In this document: piece after piece, positions 1-5,123 of the stretch
Layout: every line of letters begins with the position of its first letter
How positions within the stretch are numbered: position 1 is the first letter of the stretch
DNA from: an uncultured Eubacteriales bacterium
Lineage (GTDB): Bacteria; Bacillota; Clostridia; Lachnospirales; Lachnospiraceae
Reading direction: 5' to 3'
Assembly: GCA_949286775.1 (NCBI GenBank)
Contig: CASEDW010000126.1
Location: 1-6,973, forward strand
Length of the DNA stretch: 6,973 nucleotides
Program-made: the position numbers and the translations under genes
The notes under the pieces: generated by a model
The model's input: the letters and a program-made list of their open reading frames with translations, nothing else
Database searches by the model: none
Told to the model about the DNA's origin: nothing

Positions 1-101
1 ACTCCTAAGGGCATGGAAGACTAAGAATTATGAAACAATGTTGAAGTGTCGTAGTATATATTTTTGATAAAAATCATTGAGCTTTTTGAAGGTGAATAAT
101 C

Positions 102-668
102 ATGCGAATCTTAATGCTTGGAAACAGTTTTACTTTTGCCAATAATATGCCGCAGATGCTGGCGAATATGACAGGCGCCGAGGTCGTTCATCATACGCGC
201 GGCGGCGCCCGCCTTGCTGAGCAGATAAATCCAAAAACAAAGATGGGTGCAAAAACCCTTGATGCCCTAAAAAATGAAAAGTGGGATTATGTTATTCTTC
301 AGGAGATGAGCAATGCCCCGATAACTTCGAAAGAGAGTTTTTTAAATAACGTAAGTTTACTGTGCGATAAAATACGTGACATTGGCGCTGTTCCTGTTCT
401 ATATGCTACATGGGCATATCAAAAAGGCGGAAAGAAACTCGAATCTTTTGGGATGGATTATGATGAGATGTATCGGAAACTTTATGACGCGTATCATGAA
501 GCTGCTGATAAAACGGGAGCTTTGATCGCCGATGTCGGAAAGCGGTTTTATGAAATTGCCGACAAATACGATATTTATGCAGATGACGGATGTCATCCGA
601 ATGAGCTGGGGTCGCAGACAGCGGCTCGCGTCATAGCAGAAGTGATTATGGATAAAAGTGTAAATTAA
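102..668 (+). CDS. SGNH/GDSL-type hydrolase (DUF4886-like), cytoplasmic
   Basis: This 188-residue protein has the layout of a compact SGNH-fold esterase or deacetylase. Block I is near the N-terminus (LGNSFT, residues 6-11, candidate nucleophile Ser9). A glycine-rich block II is TRGGARL (32-38). The central strand and loop ILQEMSNAP (65-73) stands where block III usually is. Near the C-terminus DDGCHPN (161-167) supplies the Asp-x-x-His pair (Asp162, His165). The block I wording and the LQE loop resemble the DUF4886 branch. No signal peptide or membrane segment is visible, so it should act in the cytoplasm. The ATG at 102 follows a GAAGGTG ribosome site with 7-base spacing. Only a poor promoter is visible upstream. 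It is transcribed alone and ends 10 bases before a hairpin. The substrate cannot be inferred; acyl groups on carbohydrates are common for the family. Confidence 0.85.
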   Translation: MRILMLGNSFTFANNMPQMLANMTGAEVVHHTRGGARLAEQINPKTKMGAKTLDALKNEKWDYVILQEMSNAPITSKESFLNNVSLLCDKIRDIGAVPVLYATWAYQKGGKKLESFGMDYDEMYRKLYDAYHEAADKTGALIADVGKRFYEIADKYDIYADDGCHPNELGSQTAARVIAEVIMDKSVN

Positions 669-678
669 TTTATTTTCA

Positions 679-728
679 AAAATACCAATAATTTTTTGGA
701 GAAAATTCAAAAAAATTATTGGTATTTT
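679..728. terminator. Long A/T-rich hairpin, probable bidirectional terminator
   Basis: Bases 679-697 pair perfectly with 710-728, giving a 19-bp stem with a 12-base loop. The stem holds one short GC pair block (ACC/GGT) and a run of T/A next to the loop. It begins 10 bases after the stop of the SGNH hydrolase gene and lies 75 bases past the stop of the converging VanZ gene, so it could end transcription from both sides. The U-runs beyond the stem are short on both strands, so it is not a textbook terminator. A 19-bp perfect stem this rich in A/T could also be a remnant of a small inverted-repeat element. Confidence 0.65.
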
Positions 729-731
729 GAG

Positions 732-761
732 CTTTCAGGTATGAGTCTTTCAGGTATGAGT
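732..761. repeat. Perfect tandem duplication, 2 x 15 bp
   Basis: The unit CTTTCAGGTATGAGT occupies 732-746 and is repeated without change or gap at 747-761. It lies 3 bases past the hairpin at 679-728, in non-coding DNA between two converging genes. The absence of any mismatch suggests recent slippage duplication or maintained function; the sequence does not show which. Confidence 0.9.
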
Positions 762-802
762 CGAAAAAAGAACGATGTCTTGACGATTACAAATTTGAAA
801 AT

Positions 803-1282
803 TTATTTTCGAAATATTCTGATAATTATTCCTGTGAATCCACAACCGATGCATGCGCCGGCGCAGTCGATTATCACATCTTTAACAGCGGCGGCTCGTC
901 CTGATACATACATCTGATGCATTTCATCTGTGGCGGCAAAACCGCCGCATATGAGGATTGTCAGGAAAAACAGGCCGAATCCTCTGATTCCGCATGCTCG
1001 CAAGGGGAGCATGACAGCAAAAGCGAGTATGGCATATTCTGTCATATGCGCTGCTTTTCTTACATAATATTCGTATTTTTCGATTTTGCTTTCTATTTCT
1101 TCTTCAGACCAGTCTGAATTTGTGATCTTTTCTGCCATCAGGACAATCCCCTTTGTTACTTTTTGGCTGAGAGAAGAGGATTCTATACCTGTCTGACCCG
1201 AAAAAGAAAATATCATATATGCTATACATGCCGCAGGAAGAAAGCTTAAGATTATTTTAAATATTCTGCCTATTATTTTCAT
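803..1282 (-). CDS. VanZ-family membrane protein (short form)
   Basis: This 159-residue protein has the VanZ signature throughout. A first membrane segment (about 8-27) ends in FSFSGQTG (25-32), where the family typically has a serine-rich FS-Q motif. RKAAHMTEY (75-83) starts the second segment. DEMHQ (119-123) and GR (128-129) are followed by an Asp (135) and a final glycine-rich segment (about 137-156). VanZ of Tn1546 gives low-level teicoplanin resistance by an unclear mechanism. Most chromosomal VanZ-like proteins have no assigned role, so no resistance is inferred here. The ATG at 1282 has no recognisable Shine-Dalgarno sequence, and the frame closes with a stop at 1304-1306 with no other start codon between, so this start is the only sensible one. 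It lies downstream of a second VanZ gene on the same strand. Confidence 0.9.
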   Translation of the reverse strand: MKIIGRIFKIILSFLPAACIAYMIFSFSGQTGIESSSLSQKVTKGIVLMAEKITNSDWSEEEIESKIEKYEYYVRKAAHMTEYAILAFAVMLPLRACGIRGFGLFFLTILICGGFAATDEMHQMYVSGRAAAVKDVIIDCAGACIGCGFTGIIIRIFRK

Positions 1283-1355
1283 ATGATTATAGTTTAATTC
1301 GCGTTAATTACCCGGATAACTGAAATAGCCGAATTTTTTCTGATCTGCCTATTAT
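1265..1355. repeat. 12-bp direct repeat pair around the short VanZ gene start
   Basis: TCTGCCTATTAT occurs at 1265-1276, inside codons 3-6 of the short VanZ gene, and again at 1344-1355, overlapping that gene's candidate -10 hexamer. The spacing between starts is 79 bp. The repeat is exact but short and A/T-rich. It may be chance or a trace of local duplication. Confidence 0.45.
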
Positions 1356-1379
1356 AATCGCTGATGAAATTAAAATCAA
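1351..1379 (-). promoter_or_regulatory. Candidate sigma-A promoter for the short VanZ gene
   Basis: On the minus strand TTGATT (complement of 1374-1379) and TATAAT (complement of 1351-1356) are separated by exactly 17 bases. Transcription would start near 1344 and leave an untranslated leader of about 60 bases. The promoter lies just past the stop of the upstream VanZ gene, so the short VanZ gene need not depend on read-through. A second TATAAT (complement of 1286-1291) sits only 3 bases before the ATG but has no matching -35 box. Confidence 0.5.
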
Positions 1380-1386
1380 ATTTTAA

Positions 1387-2061
1387 TCAGTAAAAGCCTC
1401 CTATATTAGAGGAAAAACCAAAAACAAATCCGCAGATAATCACAAATAGCGGAATATATTTGGTATAGTCAATTCCTGACATTTTGTTATACGGCTTTGC
1501 GAGTTTAAGCTTTGTAAGGATCAGGAAAATAAGATATCCGATCATAACTCCGGCAGTATTTGCAATGAGATCATTTATATCTGTTACTCTGTAAGCGGTG
1601 AAAAGCTGCGAAACTTCAATCGCGAGCGACAGACAAAATCCTATCAGCAGGGTATTTGCGGCTTTTTTGAATGTGTTGCTTATATACGGGCATAAAATGC
1701 CAAGCGGTATGAACAGCATTATATTTAAAATGAAAGTCAGACCAAGACCGTCGTCAAGAAGCATAAGATTTATATGAGGATTAAAGAGCGGAATACCTTT
1801 ATCAAGCATTCTCATACAGTCTGTCAATGTCGGAATTCCAACGACTCTTGTAAACATTATGCCGATATAATACAGAAGAAGAAAAGAAAGCGCGATTGTT
1901 TTTATTTTAGGAATTTTATTGTCTTTATTAAAAATCTGAGCCAGAAATAACGCGAGGACGGCAAAGCCGATTACAAAAACCGGACTTATGATGAGCATAT
2001 CTCTTATGCCGTCGAAAAAGGTATATTGAGTGACTGTTTCTACGTTAGCTGCTATAAGCAT
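1387..2061 (-). CDS. VanZ-family membrane protein (long form)
   Basis: This 224-residue integral membrane protein has about six hydrophobic segments (roughly 20-42, 55-72, 104-126, 134-152, 165-185 and 203-220). The VanZ core lies in the second half: NIMLFIPLG (113-121), then AIEVSQLF (147-154), then DINDLIANTAG (161-171), with the family's usual Glu, Gln, Asp and Asn residues. It differs from its shorter neighbour by extra N-terminal segments and by using the NxxLFxPLG form of the core, so the two are not a recent duplication. The ATG at 2061 is fixed by a strong AGGAGG site (complement of 2070-2075) with 8-base spacing. It follows the terminator of the ugd/epimerase operon and probably has its own promoter. 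Its cellular role is unknown; the family has been linked to lipoglycopeptide sensitivity and cell-envelope functions. Confidence 0.9.
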   Translation of the reverse strand: MLIAANVETVTQYTFFDGIRDMLIISPVFVIGFAVLALFLAQIFNKDNKIPKIKTIALSFLLLYYIGIMFTRVVGIPTLTDCMRMLDKGIPLFNPHINLMLLDDGLGLTFILNIMLFIPLGILCPYISNTFKKAANTLLIGFCLSLAIEVSQLFTAYRVTDINDLIANTAGVMIGYLIFLILTKLKLAKPYNKMSGIDYTKYIPLFVIICGFVFGFSSNIGGFY

Positions 2062-2106
2062 GGTGGATTCCTCCTGTAAAAATGTTTCAGTTTCTGACAG
2101 GATAAT

Positions 2107-2112
2107 ATTATA
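2107..2112 (-). promoter_or_regulatory. Candidate -10 box for the long VanZ gene
   Basis: A perfect TATAAT (complement of 2107-2112) lies about 46 bases upstream of the long VanZ start codon, which would place the transcription start near 2100. No good -35 box stands at 16-18 bases. Nearby are a 10-bp palindrome AATAATTATT (2131-2140) and a 9-bp direct repeat TATTCTTAA (2111-2119 and 2145-2153) that could bind an activator, but this is speculative. Confidence 0.35.
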
Positions 2113-2192
2113 TTCTTAAAATGGCGTTATAATAATTATTAAAGTATTCTTAAGGTGAGGCATTAAAGATTCACTTGTAAAGAAACAAGAAA

Positions 2193-2231
2193 AAGGAGAT
2201 ATCATTCATAAATGTGAAGCGATATCTCCTT
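2193..2231 (-). terminator. Rho-independent terminator of the ugd/epimerase operon
   Basis: On the minus strand AAGGAGATATC pairs perfectly with GATATCTCCTT (bases 2221-2231 with 2193-2203), an 11-bp stem around a 17-base loop. The loop itself can add a 4-bp inner stem. The sequence after the stem is T-rich (TTTCTTGTTTC). It starts 4 bases past the epimerase stop codon and separates this operon from the long VanZ gene. The ascending arm carries an AGGAG that resembles a ribosome site, but no start codon follows at usable spacing. Confidence 0.85.
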
Positions 2232-2235
2232 GATT

Positions 2236-3321
2236 TTATACATTATAGAATTCTTTATACCATTCGGCGAATTTTCTTAGCCCTGTTCTTAAGCTGGTGT
2301 CAGGTTTGAAACCGTAATCTTTCTCGAGGGCGCTCGTATCGGCGTATGTTACGGGAACGTCGCCCGGCTGCATCGGCACGAGCTTTTTGTGCGCTTCGAA
2401 ATCATAATCTTTTGGAAGAACTTCGGCACGTATCAGTTCTTCCTGAAGGATAGTTACAAAATCTAAAAGATTTTCAGGATTGCTGTTTCCGATATTGTAT
2501 ACGGCGTATGGAGGGATGGGCAGACCGTCTTCTCCGTTTTTTCTTTCAGGAGCTCCCTGCATTACGCGTTTTACGCCTTCTACAATATCATCAATGTAAG
2601 TAAAGTCGCGCTTGCAGTTTCCATAATTGAATATCTGAATCGTCTCGCCTTTTAAAAGTTTGTTTGTAAATCCGAAATAAGCCATATCGGGTCTCCCGGC
2701 AGGACCATACACTGTAAAGAAACGGAGACCTGTAGACGGTATGTTGTAAAGCTTGCTGTATGCATGAGCCATTAATTCGTTTGATTTTTTTGTGGCTGCA
2801 TAGAGAGAAACCGGATTATCAACCTTATCGTCTGTGCTGTACGGAACCTTTTTATTAGTACCGTAAACAGAAGATGATGATGCGTAAACAAGATGTTCTA
2901 CACCTTTTGCTCCGTTGTTATATGAGTGGCGGCATGCTTCGAGAATGTTGTAAAAGCCGATCATATTTGACTGAATATAAGCGTCGGGATTCGAAATGGA
3001 ATAACGTACACCGGCCTGAGCTCCGAGATTTACTACTATGTCAGGCGTATGATCTTTAAATATCTTGTCTATTATCGCTTTATTTGCAAGGTCATCCTTA
3101 TAGAAGACATATGTTGAATCGCTGTGTTCTGCGGCACATTTTTCTATTTCTTTTAATCGCCACTCTTTAATGCTCACATCGTAATAGTCGTTCATGTTGT
3201 CAAGTCCGACGATGTTTATGGGTGACTGTGTCTTTAAAAGTTCGAGAATGAGGTTGCTGCCGATAAATCCGGCTGAGCCTGTTATAAATACGGTTTTGTT
3301 CTTTAGATCAATGTGATTCAT
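2236..3321 (-). CDS. UDP-glucuronate 4-epimerase (extended SDR family)
   Basis: The 361-residue product is an extended short-chain dehydrogenase/reductase. It has the NAD-binding GSAGFIG (15-21), an acidic residue Asp41 after the second strand, NLGAQAGVRYS (98-108), the SSSVYG strand (149-154) and the catalytic YAATK (Tyr174, Lys178). RFFTVYGPAGRPDMA (200-214), RDFTYIDDI (238-246) and MQPGDV (317-322) are characteristic of UDP-glucuronate 4-epimerases of the LspL/Cap1J type rather than GalE. The expected reaction interconverts UDP-glucuronate and UDP-galacturonate in the cytoplasm. The gene starts 4 bases after the ugd stop, with GAGGG (complement of 3331-3335) inside the end of ugd as ribosome site. 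It is therefore cotranscribed and probably translationally coupled with the enzyme that makes its substrate. A related 4-epimerase specificity (UDP-glucose or GlcNAc acids) is the main alternative. Confidence 0.88.
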   Translation of the reverse strand: MNHIDLKNKTVFITGSAGFIGSNLILELLKTQSPINIVGLDNMNDYYDVSIKEWRLKEIEKCAAEHSDSTYVFYKDDLANKAIIDKIFKDHTPDIVVNLGAQAGVRYSISNPDAYIQSNMIGFYNILEACRHSYNNGAKGVEHLVYASSSSVYGTNKKVPYSTDDKVDNPVSLYAATKKSNELMAHAYSKLYNIPSTGLRFFTVYGPAGRPDMAYFGFTNKLLKGETIQIFNYGNCKRDFTYIDDIVEGVKRVMQGAPERKNGEDGLPIPPYAVYNIGNSNPENLLDFVTILQEELIRAEVLPKDYDFEAHKKLVPMQPGDVPVTYADTSALEKDYGFKPDTSLRTGLRKFAEWYKEFYNV

Positions 3322-3325
3322 CTTC

Positions 3326-4798
3326 TTAATCCCTCTTGAAAATATCTCTTGTATATACTTTGTCTTTTACATCATCAAGGCATGAATCGTATCTGTTCGC
3401 GATAATTGCCCGGCTTTTTTGTTTGAATTTTTTCAAATCATTGATGACTTCCGAACCGTAAAATGTTTCGCCGTTTTTTAGTGTCGGTTCGTAAATAATA
3501 ACTTTAGCGCCTTTGGCCTTGATTCTCTTCATTACGCCCTGGATGGAAGACTGGCGGAAATTATCGGAATTGCTTTTCATAGTAAGACGGTAGACGCCGA
3601 TGATTATTTCTCCTTCTCTTTTCGGATCCCAGGTGCTGTTGGCTTCATATGCGCCGGCCATTTCGAGAACGTGATCCGCGATATAGTCCTTCCTCGTCCT
3701 GTTGCTCTCCACTATAGCCGTTATCATATTTTGCGGTACGTTGTCAAAGTTCGCGAGAAGCTGTTTTGTATCCTTTGGCAGGCAGTAACCGCCGTATCCG
3801 AATGACGGGTTGTTGTAATGGTTTCCTATTCTCGGGTCTAGGCAGACGCCGTCAATGATCTGCTGCGTATTTAAGCCTTTTGTCTCCGCGTAGGTGTCCA
3901 GCTCGTTGAAATAAGACACACGCAGCGCCAGATATGTATTCGCGAAAAGCTTAACAGCCTCAGCTTCAGTGAATCCCATGAATAATGTGTCGATGTTTTC
4001 TTTTATCGCGCCCTGCTGAAGAAGTTTTGCGAATGTTTCAGCCTTTTCTCTTGAATCTTCGTCGCATGATACGATGATCCTTGAAGGATAGAGATTATCG
4101 TAAAGCGCTTTTGATTCGCGCAAGAATTCCGGGCTGAAAATGATATTCTTCGTATTAAATTTTTTTCTTACTGATGCCGTATACCCTACCGGAATAGTTG
4201 ACTTGATTATCATCGTCGCGTCAGGATTTACTTTTAATACAAGTTCAATCACGGCTTCTACTGCTGAACAGTCGAAAAAGTTCTTTTTGCTGTCGTAATT
4301 TGTAGGAGCAGCGATAACAACGAAATCGGCGTTTTTGTACGCGCTTTCGCCGTCGAGAGTCGCGGTAAGGTCGAGGTCTTTTTCTAAAAGATATTTTTCG
4401 ATATATTCATCCTGGATAGGTGATTTTTTATTGTTGATGAGATCGACTTTTTCAGGAATAATATCGACTGCGGTGACATGGTTGTGCTGAGATAGAAGAG
4501 TGGCGATTGAAAGTCCGACGTATCCTGTGCCGGCAACCGCAATATTGTATTTTCTGTCGAGGATCGTTTTTTCTGAAACTGATTTTTCGTCTTCAAATAA
4601 GTCTACAACTTCAAAATCAAGCGCTTCTGCAATAGACTGAAGCTGGTCTATAGAAGGCTTATAATCAAGGCTTTCTATACGGCTGATCATGCCTCTGTGT
4701 ATTCCGGTCATCTCTGAAAGATGAGCCTGTGTGATCTTTTTTCCTTTTCTTTTGGCGATTATCGCATCGGCCATTTTCTTATAAGACAGTTTTTTCAT
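3326..4798 (-). CDS. ugd: UDP-glucose 6-dehydrogenase with N-terminal XRE-type HTH domain
   Basis: This 490-residue fusion has an XRE/Cro-type helix-turn-helix in residues 1 to about 68 (core ITQAHLSEMTGIHRGMISRI, 22-41, then a PSIDQLQSIAEAL helix). A short linker leads to a complete UDP-glucose dehydrogenase from about 84. The enzyme part has the Rossmann GTGYVG (90-95) with Asp112, STIPVG (200-205), FSPEFLRES (221-229), active-site Lys283, the catalytic-cysteine motif FGYGGYCLPKD with Cys339, and a C-terminal NSDNFRQSS (410-418). It resembles the short E. coli-type Ugd (about 390 residues) to the last residues (VYTRDIF), so the extra length is almost all the HTH part. It should oxidise UDP-glucose to UDP-glucuronate with 2 NAD+. 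GGAG (complement of 4806-4809), 7 bases upstream, supports this ATG, and there is no frame break between the domains. Operator binding and autoregulation are inference. Confidence 0.93.
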   Translation of the reverse strand: MKKLSYKKMADAIIAKRKGKKITQAHLSEMTGIHRGMISRIESLDYKPSIDQLQSIAEALDFEVVDLFEDEKSVSEKTILDRKYNIAVAGTGYVGLSIATLLSQHNHVTAVDIIPEKVDLINNKKSPIQDEYIEKYLLEKDLDLTATLDGESAYKNADFVVIAAPTNYDSKKNFFDCSAVEAVIELVLKVNPDATMIIKSTIPVGYTASVRKKFNTKNIIFSPEFLRESKALYDNLYPSRIIVSCDEDSREKAETFAKLLQQGAIKENIDTLFMGFTEAEAVKLFANTYLALRVSYFNELDTYAETKGLNTQQIIDGVCLDPRIGNHYNNPSFGYGGYCLPKDTKQLLANFDNVPQNMITAIVESNRTRKDYIADHVLEMAGAYEANSTWDPKREGEIIIGVYRLTMKSNSDNFRQSSIQGVMKRIKAKGAKVIIYEPTLKNGETFYGSEVINDLKKFKQKSRAIIANRYDSCLDDVKDKVYTRDIFKRD

Positions 4799-4810
4799 AT
4801 TGCTTCTCCA

Positions 4811-4827
4811 AAAATGTCATTAATAAT
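4811..4827 (+). repeat. Left arm of 17-bp perfect inverted repeat
   Basis: AAAATGTCATTAATAAT is the exact reverse complement of bases 4925-4941, 97 bp away. The arm lies in the predicted leader of the ugd transcript, one base upstream of its ribosome site. It contains the 9-bp palindrome AATGTCATT (4813-4821), typical of a protein-binding half or whole site. Confidence 0.93.
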
Positions 4828-4867
4828 CACAAAAATGTGTTGTTTTGAATGAGCTTTGTTACTTTAA

Positions 4868-4896
4868 ATGATAACAAAATAGTATAGAGGTGTCAA
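4868..4896 (-). promoter_or_regulatory. Sigma-A promoter of the ugd/epimerase operon
   Basis: On the minus strand a perfect TTGACA (complement of 4891-4896) and TATCAT (complement of 4868-4873) are separated by 17 bases. The transcription start should be near 4861, giving a leader of about 60 bases before ugd. A/T-rich DNA lies just upstream of the -35 box. The promoter lies wholly between the two arms of the 17-bp inverted repeat. Confidence 0.75.
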
Positions 4897-4908
4897 TTCA
4901 AAATGAAT
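4896..4908. promoter_or_regulatory. Small dyad overlapping the ugd -35 box
   Basis: ATTCA (4896-4900) and TGAAT (4904-4908) form a perfect 5-bp dyad separated by AAA. The dyad touches the first base of the TTGACA box, so a protein bound here would affect polymerase access. It is a candidate operator unrelated in sequence to the 17-bp repeats. It is short enough in A/T-rich DNA to be chance. Confidence 0.35.
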
Positions 4909-4924
4909 GATAAAATAAAATTCT

Positions 4925-4941
4925 ATTATTAATGACATTTT
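4925..4941 (-). repeat. Right arm of 17-bp perfect inverted repeat
   Basis: ATTATTAATGACATTTT (plus strand) mirrors 4811-4827 exactly. It lies 28 bases upstream of the ugd -35 box and contains the palindrome AATGACATT (4931-4939). The centres of the two arms are 114 bp apart, close to 11 helical turns, so proteins bound at both would lie on roughly the same face of the DNA. Confidence 0.93.
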
Positions 4942-5004
4942 GTAAAAACATAAAAAAGTCCTGTTTCCGAGAAATTTTATAGCATTATTATTTCGTGGTT
5001 CATA

Positions 5005-5010
5005 TATAAT
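5005..5010 (+). promoter_or_regulatory. Candidate -10 box for the flavodoxin-family operon
   Basis: A perfect TATAAT lies 114 bases upstream of the rightward start codon. No good -35 box stands at 16-18 bases and there is no TGn extension, so on its own it would be weak or need an activator. The predicted transcription start near 5017 leaves a leader of about 107 bases that includes the 5061-5096 inverted repeat. Confidence 0.35.
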
Positions 5011-5021
5011 GATAAGTGAAA

Positions 5022-5030
5022 TATGTCATA
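5022..5030. promoter_or_regulatory. Third ATGTCAT palindrome, near the divergent start
   Basis: TATGTCATA repeats the ATGTCAT core found in both arms of the 17-bp inverted repeat. It lies just downstream of the predicted rightward transcription start. If the core is an operator, this site would let the same regulator act on the flavodoxin-family gene. Only 7 bases are shared, so chance is possible. Confidence 0.35.
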
Positions 5031-5060
5031 GTTTTTTTATACGGCGTAAAGTAAAATTAA

Positions 5061-5096
5061 TATGAGTCAAGGCTCGAAAAAATGCGGTAACTCATA
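5061..5096. repeat. 7-bp inverted repeat in the leader of the flavodoxin-family gene
   Basis: TATGAGT (5061-5067) and ACTCATA (5090-5096) are perfect complements 22 bases apart, ending 17 bases before the GGAGG ribosome site. It could be a protein-binding dyad or the base of a leader RNA hairpin, with a small GAGTC/GGCTC stem (one G-U pair) competing inside it. No known riboswitch class is recognisable. Confidence 0.4.
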
Positions 5097-5123
5097 AAAT
5101 TTATAACAGGATCGGAGGAAAAT

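Larger units (their letters stand above)
4799..5123. promoter_or_regulatory. Divergent intergenic regulatory region
   Basis: This 325-bp gap separates ugd (leftward) from the flavodoxin-family gene (rightward). It is very A/T-rich and contains no convincing reading frame or RNA gene. It holds a strong leftward promoter, a 17-bp inverted repeat pair around it, a dyad overlapping the -35 box, a related short palindrome, a weaker rightward promoter and a 7-bp inverted repeat in the rightward leader. I see nothing else in bases 4942-4985. Confidence 0.8.

Noticed and set aside
1..24. Possible tail of an upstream rightward gene ending in TAA at 22-24
   Set aside because: Only seven codons are visible and a second frame is open to about position 67. 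Nothing tells coding from chance, so no partial gene is called.
41..70. Possible promoter TTGAAG-18-TGATAA before the SGNH hydrolase gene
   Set aside because: The -10 match is poor, and the alternative TATATT at 57-62 has no -35 box at proper spacing. The real promoter may lie outside the window.
399..710. 103-codon minus-strand frame
   Set aside because: It is antisense to the SGNH hydrolase and starts inside the 679-728 hairpin, with no recognisable protein features.
696..1117. Two short plus-strand frames (73 and 66 codons)
   Set aside because: They run through the hairpin, the tandem repeat and the antisense of the short VanZ gene, and neither has a plausible ribosome site or protein pattern.
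1361..1390. ATTAAAAT/ATTTTAAT dyad at the end of the long VanZ gene as a terminator
   Set aside because: The 8-bp stem is entirely A/T with a 3-base loop, overlaps the stop codon and has no U-run. It also overlaps the better-supported promoter for the next gene.
803..2061. Glycopeptide resistance locus suggested by the VanZ-family genes
   Set aside because: No vanA/B ligase, vanH, vanX or VanRS-like two-component genes are present, and VanZ-like proteins are widespread in Bacillota with unknown roles.
4384..4596. 70-codon minus-strand frame within ugd
   Set aside because: It overlaps the ugd Rossmann region in another frame, with no ribosome site or recognisable sequence.
4828..4839. CACA-AAAA-TGTG mini hairpin in the ugd leader
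   Set aside because: A 4-bp stem in A/T-rich DNA is expected by chance and has no attached signal.
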